Positions 9,325-19,500 of a DNA stretch of 64,000 nucleotides are shown here, piece after piece. The stretch is from JAZTZP01 sp045637525. GTDB taxonomy: Bacteria; Bacillota; Clostridia; UBA1381. How positions within the stretch are numbered: the first letter of the stretch is position 1; each line of letters opens with the position of its first letter. The position numbers and the translations under genes are program-made. Location of the stretch: the NCBI GenBank assembly GCA_045637525.1, contig JAZTZP010000159.1:80048-144047 (forward strand), written 5' to 3'. The notes beneath the pieces were generated by a model, which saw only the letters and a program-made list of their open reading frames with translations, did no database searches and was not told where the DNA came from.

Positions 9325-11757
9325 TTAGTTTAAATTCATTCCTACCCATATCGGTATACTGTAGCCGTTTTCAAGTCTTATCATTACAGCACCGAATGCT
9401 ACGTTATTCTTACAAAGTCCTGTGTCGGTTCCAATTTCTACCGTAACGGTTTTTCCGTCATCGGAAATCTCTGCATCACTTACTGTAATCCAGTCACCTG
9501 TCTTATCAATCTTTATGCCCGAAACAGGACTTTCAAATGTAATACTCAAATTTTCAGTTTCTCCCTGATTTAATAAAACTCTGTATTTATCAGCCTGTGC
9601 TTTTATTGGTCTATATGGCATAAAGGAAATATCAGAATTTCCATAAACGCCTGCATCCGTACCGTCGCCGAAATTATCAAGGTTAGTTGCCGCTCCTTTT
9701 CCGGGACTTTCCTCCGTCAGGCGGAAATCTCCGCTTTCTTTATTTATATACGACGCTTTAGCATATTTTATATTCTTACCTGCAATAGATGACGGAATAT
9801 TTGTATTTCTCCAAAGTATATCATAATCAATAGTATCCTGCTCATTTACATCAGTCTTAAAGCTTATTGCCTCTCTGGTCTCTGATACGATAATATTGTT
9901 TCTGCTTTCAATATGATATTCTCCGCCAACATTCGTTATTCCATAGCCGAAAACATCTATGGTATTATTAAAAATAAACATTTTTCCGGGGAAGTTACTT
10001 TCTCCGCCGCCTCCGGCTTTGATTGCTCCGCCTGAATAACTTTTACCTGGCTTTAATGCACTTATCTGATTTTCATAGATATACGAGGGACCGGCAGTAT
10101 TGGAAGCTGTACTTACTCCGCACAAGAAATTCTCTACACGGTTTCTGAAAAATCTAACATTCATCTGAGAGCCGTCAAGCTCTGTTCCGTCATCTGCACC
10201 ATTTGCAATGAAATTGCCGTAAATATCAGCATTCTTTCCTGCACCTCCACCAATATCCGAATTCCCAAAGGATTCTATAGCATCGTTAAATAAATGCTCA
10301 TCATTTCCTACAAAGTCATTATATCTTATAACCAAAGCGTTACTATCAAAATAATAAATTCCGCAAGGCCCATTGGGATGGACATTTTGATAGTGTTCAC
10401 CATCCCAAAGATTTGCTGTGCCCTTAGGGTCGTGAATAAAGCATCTCTCAACCGTTACAGAATCCGCATAATGAATACGTATTGCTGCTGTACAGTTCGG
10501 AATATCTCCATCTATTTTATACAGTCCCTCATATGGATAGAATAATCCTTTTCTTCCCCAGCCTGATATATCGCAATTTATGATTCTGATATTATTACAT
10601 GTATCTGTCATGTTGATTCCGTTTCTCGAACCGCCCACAACTGTTACATTCTCAAAAATCACATATCGGCAGTTATCAAACAAAACCGCATCTCTGATAT
10701 TTCCGTCAGCTAAAACAGGAGTGCTATCATCTCCTACAATCTTTATCCAGCCATTTTCACTTCCCTGAATGTCCTGAATTAAAAGACTTCCGCCATTGTA
10801 AAGCTGACTGAGAGGTATAGTTTTTGCAATTGGCGGATTATCTGACCAGGTTTTAAAGCTTTCAGAGTATTCACTAATCACTTCACCGGTTTCTGATAAC
10901 TCTTCTATTTTAACATCGTAATCAGTTCCGCTTTCTAACTTTACTATGCTACCTCTGAATTGCGGTACATCAGCATTTATATCCTTATACGGTCTGTATG
11001 CTTTATCCCACTCTGTGTCAGAAGCCTTCTTATAATATACATTTACATCTTCTGCGTCGCTTTCGTAATAATAGCTTACGCTTTCATAAGTAGGAACTAA
11101 ATTCAGTCCACCGCTTTGTGCTGCAACATATTCTGAATATGTATGTTCATCTATTGCAACCGTTTTTGCCACATTGGTTTTTAAATAAATTTTGCCGTCG
11201 GCAATTATCTTAACGGCATAATATTTATCGCTTAAATTTGTTGAAAATGCACCTTTCCACTTACCATCTGTATACTGTGGCTTTGGAGCACTATGATAAT
11301 AGAGTTTTTGTTCTTTGTCATACGTTATGTTTGTATCACTCGTAAGCTTATACAACACCTTAACATCTGCTGTTTCCGGCAGATTAATCTCATAGGATAT
11401 ACTATCGTGTCCTGAACTAAATTTAGTATTAGCCCACCACCAGAGAGCACTTGTAATATATTCAGGCTTTATGTAGTTTGTTTTTATGTCTATCTTTTTA
11501 TTTTCTTCATCAATATTTGAAATAGTTGTTCCAAATGCATTTTCAATTGCCGCAAAAGGAACCATCAGCACTGTATCTTCGAATAAATAAGGCTCTGTGA
11601 TTTTAAAAGTCTGCCCATTTGCTTTCATTTCACTTTCACCTAATGTTACTTCCATACTTTTGCCGTCCTCACGTACAGCGGTGAAAGTATCACCGCTGTA
11701 TGTAAGTTCAATATCCATATTATTCAATATGTTTTTTGCCGGGACGATTACATCCAT
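9325..11757 (-). CDS. Right-handed beta-helix (polysaccharide lyase-like) protein, probably the C-terminal half of a TGA-split fusion
   Basis: Open frame of 810 residues from an ATG at 11757. It has no signal peptide and no ribosome site at that ATG. The frame stays open upstream to 11817, directly after the TGA that ends the CE12-like gene in the same frame. Residues coded between 11817 and 11757 (AVTIDNTIVSLDTAVV...) are the missing first strands of a copper-amine-oxidase-N-like stalk domain that continues downstream (VPAKNILNNM, VLMVPFAAIENAFGTTI). After that come a fibronectin-like segment (about 230-300), a beta-helix of about 350 residues (NIRIINCDISGWG, FIFNNTIDVFGYGI) and a C-terminal Ig-like strand set. 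The helix is homologous to that of the 16560-20330 protein, which has a signal peptide. As it stands, this product would be cytoplasmic unless the stop is suppressed. It may be a non-functional half-gene. Confidence 0.75.
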   Translation of the reverse strand: MDVIVPAKNILNNMDIELTYSGDTFTAVREDGKSMEVTLGESEMKANGQTFKITEPYLFEDTVLMVPFAAIENAFGTTISNIDEENKKIDIKTNYIKPEYITSALWWWANTKFSSGHDSISYEINLPETADVKVLYKLTSDTNITYDKEQKLYYHSAPKPQYTDGKWKGAFSTNLSDKYYAVKIIADGKIYLKTNVAKTVAIDEHTYSEYVAAQSGGLNLVPTYESVSYYYESDAEDVNVYYKKASDTEWDKAYRPYKDINADVPQFRGSIVKLESGTDYDVKIEELSETGEVISEYSESFKTWSDNPPIAKTIPLSQLYNGGSLLIQDIQGSENGWIKIVGDDSTPVLADGNIRDAVLFDNCRYVIFENVTVVGGSRNGINMTDTCNNIRIINCDISGWGRKGLFYPYEGLYKIDGDIPNCTAAIRIHYADSVTVERCFIHDPKGTANLWDGEHYQNVHPNGPCGIYYFDSNALVIRYNDFVGNDEHLFNDAIESFGNSDIGGGAGKNADIYGNFIANGADDGTELDGSQMNVRFFRNRVENFLCGVSTASNTAGPSYIYENQISALKPGKSYSGGAIKAGGGGESNFPGKMFIFNNTIDVFGYGITNVGGEYHIESRNNIIVSETREAISFKTDVNEQDTIDYDILWRNTNIPSSIAGKNIKYAKASYINKESGDFRLTEESPGKGAATNLDNFGDGTDAGVYGNSDISFMPYRPIKAQADKYRVLLNQGETENLSITFESPVSGIKIDKTGDWITVSDAEISDDGKTVTVEIGTDTGLCKNNVAFGAVMIRLENGYSIPIWVGMNLN

Positions 11758-11817
11758 TCCATCAAAAACAACAGCTGTATCAAGTGATACTATTGTGTTG
11801 TCAATGGTAACTGCCCT

Positions 11818-14800
11818 TCATTCATCAGCTAAATTCTGAACAAAAGGAAATCCCATTTCTTTAAACTCACTGATAAGCCAATTTGCGCAGTACATTGCAC
11901 CATCTTCTGAAAGATGAGTTGTGTCTAAAGATTCCCCTTCTTTCTGTGAATAGAAATATTCATAGGTTGTTGATGTTGTTCCCTCTGCTGTAAATAACTC
12001 TCTTAAATGTGCATTCATATTGATAACAGGAATATTATTTTCTGTTCCTGCATCTATAAGAGTCTGAACATAATTTCCGTTTTCTGTCGTATGAGTTACC
12101 TTTAATGTTCCATCATCATTCCATAGATATCTTGGAACTGCTGTTACTAAAATCGGTATGCCACCCTGTTCCTTAACATCATTTGCAATTCTTATAAGGT
12201 TAGCTTTATATTCAACAGCATCTATATATTTCTGGTCGTTATGACAAAGTGAAATTATAACATAATCGCCCTGCTTCACATCTTTTAACAAAGCATCAAG
12301 TCTGCCTTCTTCATACCAACTTTCTGTTTTTGAACCCGGATGAGCCTTATTGTTGATATTAATATCAGTTTTTGCACAAATCACGCTTAATGCCTGACCT
12401 ATACCATAGTCCGGCTGAAGTCCTTTATAGGCATCAAGAGTATAATCTGAATAAGTTGAAGCTGCAACAATGTGAATTGTCGGTTTTTCAGGAGATACTT
12501 CTCTTACCTTCTGAACTGGCATCAATGTACCATCTTCCCATACAAAGTACTTGATTTCGCTGTTTTTATTTACTGCCATATCAAGAGTTTTTGTTCCATT
12601 TGTTACAGGCGCTGGTTTTGCACTCTGAAGTCTTCCGCCCTCATAAGCTGCTGCGTAGAATATTAAATCATTATTTGTTGAATTATTCTTAAGTGAAACA
12701 CTCTTTAACTTTCCGCCGTCTACAGGTCCGTAAACTACATTACCCTCAGCATCTTCAAATATAGCTTCATTAATTTCAACCATCACTCTCGGATGAACTG
12801 TTACGTTATATGTCTTTGATACTGATTTGTCGCCTCTTGAAAGTGTATATGTAATTGCTACATCAACACTTCCGCCTATAGGCTGAGTAACATTTAAGTC
12901 ACCATCAATATATCCAGCCGGCTCCGAGATTACAGCTAATTCTACGCCATCATCAGAAAAGTCAGGCTTTTCAAGCTTATCCGTATAAATATCTGTACGC
13001 ACCTTTATCTGTGACATATACATATTTAAGTCACCCTGCAATCTTTCTACTGCATCTGTTATTTCTGCCTCAGTTGCATAAATATCTTTGTAAACTGCTA
13101 CTGCATTTGCAAGAATTCCAGCATCTGCCATTGAATAATATTTGCAGATTTCATTGTAGAGTGCTTTTTTATCAGCTTCAGGAGATGCATCTTTATATGT
13201 CATTACACGAAGATTATCAATTGCAAATGTATATCCTGCTGAGCCTTTAGTATCTGAGCCATTACCCCAGTTAAATCTTATTTCTGCAATATTACTTGCA
13301 GCATCAGATGCTAAGTCAATATTTCCAATCGGGTTATTATCCTCTGTTCTGTCAAGCATTTGAACACCATCTACATAAACGGATGCTATCTGCTTATTGT
13401 ATAAATCAAGAACAAGTTTTACATTCTTATTATAACCATCAGCAAGTCCCACTGTGCTGTATTTACCCACCTGATTATCAACGTCTACATATCCTACACC
13501 AACTCTTACAAGATCTGAGCCAATATTTATCTGTCCTAAATCATTACCGTTTACATCATAAAGGCTGCAAGCAAGAGTTGAGTACTTTGCATCTACCTTT
13601 GCATCAAAAGATATTTCTGCAAACTGGCCTGCTGCTGCGTTTTCAAAATCCACGACATTTTTCAAGGTAAAGTTTGCTATCGGGTACATAAACTTCACTG
13701 CACTTGAGTCACCTGCCTGCTCTCCTTGAAGCACTGAGAACATATTATTGAAAATCGGATTTTTATCCGTTGCAGTCGCAATAGTTTCAGTTGCGGCAGC
13801 ATTCTTATTATATGTTGTACGGTATGTGAAATCATCATAGCTTCCATCTGCACCGCCTTCAAAATCTTCAAAAGCCAAAGTCTTTATTCCACTTACCACT
13901 ATTGTCTGTAACGCTGCCAAAGCATAATCAATGTCTTCCTTTGATGCAAGAGGATTTATTGCAACTTCTAAAGCACTATTAAACTTAGTCTGATCACTAT
14001 CACTGAATGAATATTCATAAATTTCAGCTATTTTTGCACGAAGTGCAGTTTTATTTGCTATAGGCGATGTTCCGTCCTCTGATGTGTAAGTTACAACATT
14101 TACATTATCAAGATATAATGTATCGATAGTTGCGGCTTTGGCTATATAAATTCTGAATTGATTGATTGATTCTGCTGTAGCTTCTGCACACGCAAGAGGT
14201 TCTTGGGATAAATCTGCCACAAGTTCATCATTTGCATAAATTCCAACAACTGTTTTTGCATTCAGGTCTACACGAACTCTGATATTATTAAATTTCTTGT
14301 TTGTTCCCGATGCTATTGTTGCATGTGTTGTCGTATTATTACTGATAAGCGCTCCTGATCCATTTAAGTTCAGATTATAAAGACTACCACCAAAATCAAA
14401 TAATACACCGGTTGTCCCTTTTTCAAGTTTAAGATCATATGCAAATTCCGCATATGAATTTTCCGGAGCATTCTCTCCTATTTCAATAGGTGTATCTAAT
14501 GTAAATACCATACGTTGCACGCTTGCCGGCTTGCTCTGAGCATATTTTAACATTGCTCCATAATAAGGAATAGGATTTTCATCAATTACCGGAGCACCCG
14601 CCTTTGTTCCTCCCGATCCCGCTATATGCTGCAACTGCATTCCGTTATGAGTTCCCACAACTGTTGTTGCATCACAATTATCAAAGGTTGCAGAAGCTAC
14701 AACTTTAGGAAGTCCACTTGGGTTGATGTTTTCTAAAGCCACCACCATTGCATCAACATCGCTCTGAGATGCTGCAGGATTTTTAGCTAATGCTACAGCA

Positions 14801-16449
14801 TTATCAAATATAACCTTTGCGCTTTCGCTTAAGTCAGCTCCTATAAATTCGTCAAGTTCCGCACGAAGCGCAGTTTTATTTGCTATAGGCGATGTTCCGT
14901 CCTCTGATGTGTAAGTTACAACATTTACATTGTCAAGATATAATGTATCGTTAACTGCGGCTTTGGCTATATAAATTCTAAATTGATTGATTGATTCTGC
15001 TGTAGCTTCTGCACACGCAAGAGGTTCTTGGGATAAATCTGCCACAAGTTCATCATTTGCATAAATTCCAACAACTGTTTTTGCATCCAGGTCTACACGA
15101 ACTCTGATATTATTAAATACCTTATTTGTTCCGGATGCTATTGTTGCATGTGTTGTCGTATTATTACTGATAAGCGCTCCTGATCCATTTAAGTTCAGAT
15201 TATAAAGACTACCACCAAAATCAAATAATACACCGGTTGTCCCGTTTTCAAGTTTAAGATCATATGCAAATTCCGCATATGAATTTTCCGGAGCATTCTC
15301 TCCTATTTCAATAGGTGTATCTAATGTAAATACCATACGTTGCACGCTTGCCGGCTTGCTCTGAGCATATGTTAGCATTGCTCCATAATAAGGAACAGAA
15401 TTTTCAACAATTACCGGAGCACCCGCCGTTGTTCCTCCCGATCCCGCTATATGCTGCAACTTCATTCCGTTATGAGTTCCCACAACTGTTGTTGCATCAC
15501 AATTATCAAAGGTTGCAGAAGCCACAATTACAGGGAATTCGCTTGGGTTGATGTTTCCTAAAGCCGCCACAATTGCATCAACATCACTCTGAGATGCTAT
15601 AGGGTTTTTAGCTAATGCTACCGCATTATCAAATGTAACCTTTGCACTTCCGCTTAAGCCAACTCTTGTAAATTTGTCAAGTTCTGCACGAAGCGAAGCC
15701 TTATTTGCTATAGGCGATGTTCCGTCCTCTGATGTATAAGTTACAACATTTACATTATCAAGATATAATGTATCGGTAACCGAACCTTTGCCTATCCAAA
15801 ATCTGAATTGATTAATTGTTTCAGCTGTAGTTTCTTTCCACGCAAGAGGTTCTTCGGATAAATCTGCAACAAGTTCATCATTTGCATAAATTCCAACAAC
15901 TGTTTTTGCATCAAGGTCTACACGAACTCTGATATTATTAAATACCTTATTTGTTCCCGATGCTATTGTTGCATGTGTTGTAGTATTATTACCGATAAGC
16001 TGTCCTAATGCATTTAAGTTCAGAATATAAAGACCACCACCAAAATCAAATGTTACACCGGTGGTCTTATTCTCAAGCTTAATATCATACGAAAATTCTG
16101 CATATGAATTTTCCGAAGCATTCACTCCTATAGCAATAGGTTCATCTAACGTAAATACCATACGCTGCAAATTCCCCGGACTGCTCTGAGCATATTTTAG
16201 CATTGCTCCATAATAAGGTATAGGATTTTCAACAATTACCGGAGCACCATCCTTTGTCTTTCCGGCTTCCGGTTTGTGTTCCAATGCCATTCCGTTATGA
16301 GTTCCCTCAGCTGATGTTACAGCGTCAAAATCAGCTTTTGCGTAATTGGCATCTATATTCTGAGCAAATCCGCTCATTGTGCCAAACGTTCCCAGCAACA
16401 TAGATAACGCCATCAACATTGCTATACTTTTGTTAAATAGTTTTTTCAT
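11818..16449 (-). CDS. Secreted multidomain protein: three to four lectin-like domains plus SGNH/CE12-like rhamnogalacturonan acetylesterase
   Basis: 1543 residues from the ATG at 16449, chosen for its AAGGAGAG site 7 bases upstream and the signal peptide it begins (MKKLFNKSIAMLMALSML); the frame extends to a TTG at 16482 with no site. After the signal come three ~275-residue units, each a LamG-like sandwich plus a helical spacer (NAVALAKNP...SQSDVDA), then a fourth diverged sandwich, an atrophied bacterial Ig-like domain (residues ~1160-1230), a small beta module (KYFVWEDGTLMPVQ) and a catalytic SGNH domain in the last ~222 residues. Catalytic landmarks are Ser1331 in AASTYSDY, CHNDQK and DTTH (Asp1509, His1512). 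The usual GDS is AAS here. The CE12 family removes acetyl groups from rhamnogalacturonan, which fits the GH105 neighbour. The gene ends in a TGA that is in frame with the next beta-helix coding region. Confidence 0.85.
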   Translation of the reverse strand: MKKLFNKSIAMLMALSMLLGTFGTMSGFAQNIDANYAKADFDAVTSAEGTHNGMALEHKPEAGKTKDGAPVIVENPIPYYGAMLKYAQSSPGNLQRMVFTLDEPIAIGVNASENSYAEFSYDIKLENKTTGVTFDFGGGLYILNLNALGQLIGNNTTTHATIASGTNKVFNNIRVRVDLDAKTVVGIYANDELVADLSEEPLAWKETTAETINQFRFWIGKGSVTDTLYLDNVNVVTYTSEDGTSPIANKASLRAELDKFTRVGLSGSAKVTFDNAVALAKNPIASQSDVDAIVAALGNINPSEFPVIVASATFDNCDATTVVGTHNGMKLQHIAGSGGTTAGAPVIVENSVPYYGAMLTYAQSKPASVQRMVFTLDTPIEIGENAPENSYAEFAYDLKLENGTTGVLFDFGGSLYNLNLNGSGALISNNTTTHATIASGTNKVFNNIRVRVDLDAKTVVGIYANDELVADLSQEPLACAEATAESINQFRIYIAKAAVNDTLYLDNVNVVTYTSEDGTSPIANKTALRAELDEFIGADLSESAKVIFDNAVALAKNPAASQSDVDAMVVALENINPSGLPKVVASATFDNCDATTVVGTHNGMQLQHIAGSGGTKAGAPVIDENPIPYYGAMLKYAQSKPASVQRMVFTLDTPIEIGENAPENSYAEFAYDLKLEKGTTGVLFDFGGSLYNLNLNGSGALISNNTTTHATIASGTNKKFNNIRVRVDLNAKTVVGIYANDELVADLSQEPLACAEATAESINQFRIYIAKAATIDTLYLDNVNVVTYTSEDGTSPIANKTALRAKIAEIYEYSFSDSDQTKFNSALEVAINPLASKEDIDYALAALQTIVVSGIKTLAFEDFEGGADGSYDDFTYRTTYNKNAAATETIATATDKNPIFNNMFSVLQGEQAGDSSAVKFMYPIANFTLKNVVDFENAAAGQFAEISFDAKVDAKYSTLACSLYDVNGNDLGQINIGSDLVRVGVGYVDVDNQVGKYSTVGLADGYNKNVKLVLDLYNKQIASVYVDGVQMLDRTEDNNPIGNIDLASDAASNIAEIRFNWGNGSDTKGSAGYTFAIDNLRVMTYKDASPEADKKALYNEICKYYSMADAGILANAVAVYKDIYATEAEITDAVERLQGDLNMYMSQIKVRTDIYTDKLEKPDFSDDGVELAVISEPAGYIDGDLNVTQPIGGSVDVAITYTLSRGDKSVSKTYNVTVHPRVMVEINEAIFEDAEGNVVYGPVDGGKLKSVSLKNNSTNNDLIFYAAAYEGGRLQSAKPAPVTNGTKTLDMAVNKNSEIKYFVWEDGTLMPVQKVREVSPEKPTIHIVAASTYSDYTLDAYKGLQPDYGIGQALSVICAKTDININNKAHPGSKTESWYEEGRLDALLKDVKQGDYVIISLCHNDQKYIDAVEYKANLIRIANDVKEQGGIPILVTAVPRYLWNDDGTLKVTHTTENGNYVQTLIDAGTENNIPVINMNAHLRELFTAEGTTSTTYEYFYSQKEGESLDTTHLSEDGAMYCANWLISEFKEMGFPFVQNLADE
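13871..16345 (-). repeat. Three tandem 825-bp coding repeats (lectin-like domains)
   Basis: The conserved block starting GCTATAGGCGATGTTCC occurs at 14057, 14882 and 15707, exactly 825 bases apart each time, that is 275 codons. Units are approximately 15521-16345, 14696-15520 and 13871-14695. The second and third units are almost identical over most of their length; the first is more diverged, and the spacer end of the third is different. Exact spacing with high identity indicates recent tandem duplication or continuing homogenisation, and such loci can change copy number by slippage or recombination. Confidence 0.85.
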
Positions 16450-16518
16450 ATTTTTCTCTCCTTTTATATTTTTTATTCTCAAAAGCCCTTTCTTCTCTTT
16501 GGACTTGAAAATACCTTT

Positions 16519-16542
16519 AAATCTTTATCGTAATAAAGATTT
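16519..16542. repeat. Perfect 10-bp inverted repeat in the gap between two secreted-protein genes
   Basis: AAATCTTTAT and ATAAAGATTT are separated by CGTA. It lies in the 110-base spacer between the upstream beta-helix gene (stop at 16560) and the CE12-like gene (start 16449). No T-run follows on the minus strand, so it is not a standard terminator. It could be an mRNA stability or processing hairpin. Function unproven. Confidence 0.45.
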
Positions 16543-16559
16543 ATATCAGACATTGCATA

Positions 16560-19500
16560 TCATTGCGGATGATATGCATACACAGTAACCGGTACAGAAA
16601 ATCCTTCTTCTGTTCTGAGCATCAGCATACCGTTTCCTTCATCAAACTCGTAGCCTGTAAGGTCTACTTTAATCTTAACCTTAATATCACTGTTTGGAAC
16701 AAGTTCTCCTGTAACAGGTGATAAAATTTCAAACCATGTATAATCTTTATTCTTATCAAGCTTATACTTCTGCCCCTGAGGCACATCTCCGACATGAAAA
16801 GTTATTGTTGCACTACCGCCGTCTGCAATATCTACTCTGTATTTATCAGCCCACATATCAATTGGTCTGTTTGGCAGCATCTTAAAGGCATTCCCCTTCT
16901 CAAACGCACCAATATCAGGCATTCCGTCAGTTACATAATGCTCACTAAAGCCATCAAGCCACTCGCCTGAGTTTAACCCCGGATGATTGTCAGTCAGATT
17001 AAAATCATATATACTCTTATTCTCAAACTTAGGTAACGCATCATTTTTAGTAAATAAAATATTGTGTTCAAGATTTTCAGTCTTCGAACCCCATTTCGGA
17101 GTTCCGATAATTAAATTATAATTAATATCAAATCGCTCTATATCATTATTTGTCCCTGTAGTACCGACTGCTGTCTGCGTACCGTCTGCAGCATTAACGA
17201 AATTGTTTTTCATTTCCGTAGGCCATACACCGCTACTATTATAAGCACCTCTCCTGTCATTATCCATGGTGTTATTAAACATAAACACCTTACCTGCATA
17301 CCCGTCAGGTCCTGTTCCACCCATTTTAATCGCAGTTCCTCCTACGGCACGGTCAGCATCAGCATTCAGCTCAGTTCCAAGATTTGTTATAAGATTATTA
17401 AAAAGATATGCTGGCCCAACCGTTGTTTTCGCAGTAGATATTCCACAAAGAGCCTGTTCCATTCTGTTTTCGTAAACTCTGGTATTCACCATAGGACCAT
17501 CAAGCTCCATTATATCATCCTGAGTGCCGTAGAACATATTACCATATATATCAGAATTTTTTCTCACGCTCGACTCCGTTAAATTTGAATTTAAAAATCC
17601 CTCAATACAGTCATTAAATCTGTGCTTGTCACTTCCTATAATATCATTATATCTTATAACAATTCCGCCCCTTGCACCCACGAAAATTCCGGAAGAACCA
17701 CACGGATGATTATTTGTACCATCCGGTCTCCGCCAAGGATTTGTTCTCATATTTGCATCATGAATATAACATCGCTCAATTAAAATATCCTCAATCCCAT
17801 TCATAAGATTTATACCACCCATAAGGTTTCCTACATAACCATTTACAAAATACAAGCCCAGGTACGGGTCATAAACACCGTCGCCAGGTCCCCAGTCTGA
17901 AATATCGCAGTTTCTTATGTGAATATTTGTAGAAGTGTTTACTATACTGATACCGTTTTTCCATCCGCCTAAAATCACCGCATTTTCAAATACAAGGTAA
18001 TGACATTCTGAAATATAAACTGCTTCCATATCATTAAGACTTGCATCAATTGTCTGTCCTTCACAGTCAATCTTTATCCATCCGTCTTCAGTTCCGCTAA
18101 TATTTTGAAGCTGAAGAGGTCCTTTACCGGCATATATTTCAGACAATTTAATCGTCTTTGCAATTGGTACATCAGTTGTTTTGGTTTTTACCGTTGTCAA
18201 CTTCTGATTTATAGCATTTCCTGTTTCGTCATAAAGGACTGCTTTTATCTCATACTCTGTTCCTTCTTCAAGCTTTACAATACTTCCGCGGAATTGTCCT
18301 GTCTTTGTATCATTTTGAGGTTTATGAGCTTTTTTCCATCCTTCGTCTCCTACCTTGCGATATTCAACCTTACAGCTTTTTACAGTCCCAAGCTCATAAT
18401 CTATGTAATAGCTCATATTCTCAAATGTACTCTCTGCTAAAAGCTCACCGCTTGTATTGATTCCGGCATCGGTTTTAAATTCTTCTACGGTTTGCTCTCT
18501 ATAAAACCCTTCTACACAGTCAAGATTTCTGGCAATAAACAAATCTTCTTTACCTTTGTCTATTATGCTTACCATTACATCAAAAGGAATTGTTTTTGCA
18601 TCAAAATCATCTCTTATATCCGCACGTCTTGTATAGAATGCGCCATCTTTATAATAAGGCTTTGGACACTCAACCCATGTATCTGCATACCATAAAAATC
18701 CCCAGCCTACTGCTGAAACCTTATAGTCATAACCACCTGTACTTAAGTCCTTGAAGCTGTCAAACCAGTTCTGTTTGCCTACCCCCTCTCTATCCTCATC
18801 ATTTTGTCTTACAAAGACACGAATTTTTACATCAGGGTTATCATAAGGAATCTTAAGATTAATATCCCTTTTAAGATTCTTAAGTCCTATTATTTCACCC
18901 TCTTTTGCTTCCCTCGCATTTTCTTCATAAGGATCAAATATGTAAAGGCAATTCATAACCTCATCATATTCCCAATCAAAACCAAAGGCTGTTTTGAAAA
19001 TGCTTAAAGGAACCATATATGTACCGCCTACCGGCTTTGGAAGCATACCCATCGACATCCGTTTACCATTAACTATCGCCATTTTGGAATCAGGATGAAA
19101 TTTTACATAATTTCTGCCACGGGATAACATTATGTATCCGTCTTTTTCGGTCCGTTCAAGTCCTAATCCCTTATCCATATTAGTAAATGGCAAAGTCAAC
19201 ACTCCATCGACAAATTCAACAGGAGCATCAGTTCTGTTTCTTACTCCGTTTACCCATATTCTTGTACTTTTTAGTGCCGCTTCTCTTGCATTTTCAAGAA
19301 AGCTGTCAGGCTTTACAGGCTCACCCGGCAATGCTCCTTTGCCTATCGGTGTGTACCATGTCTGATTCGTTAAAATAATACAGTCAATATACTGACCTGC
19401 CACATTACCCTGAACATCCAAAGTATGCCAGCCCTCGTCAAGATTAAAGGTTTTCATATTACGCCATGTCCATGTTACTGATGGGACTGCATTACTGTTT

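Noticed and set aside
11818..11820. TGA reassigned as a sense codon in this organism
   Set aside because: TGA ends several normal genes here (for example tilS at 23611, gdpP at 26765, the SLH gene at 1986), so a global reassignment is excluded.
11775..11820. Selenocysteine or programmed frameshift at the internal TGA
   Set aside because: Only a 5-bp hairpin (GTATC-ACTT-GATAC) occurs about 30 bases after the TGA, too weak and too far for a bacterial SECIS. The overlapping ATG frame closes after six codons, so a frameshift would not restore the downstream frame.
13871..16345. CRISPR array or prophage repeats
   Set aside because: The repeats are 825 bases long, in frame and protein-coding, with no short spacers and no cas genes in the window.
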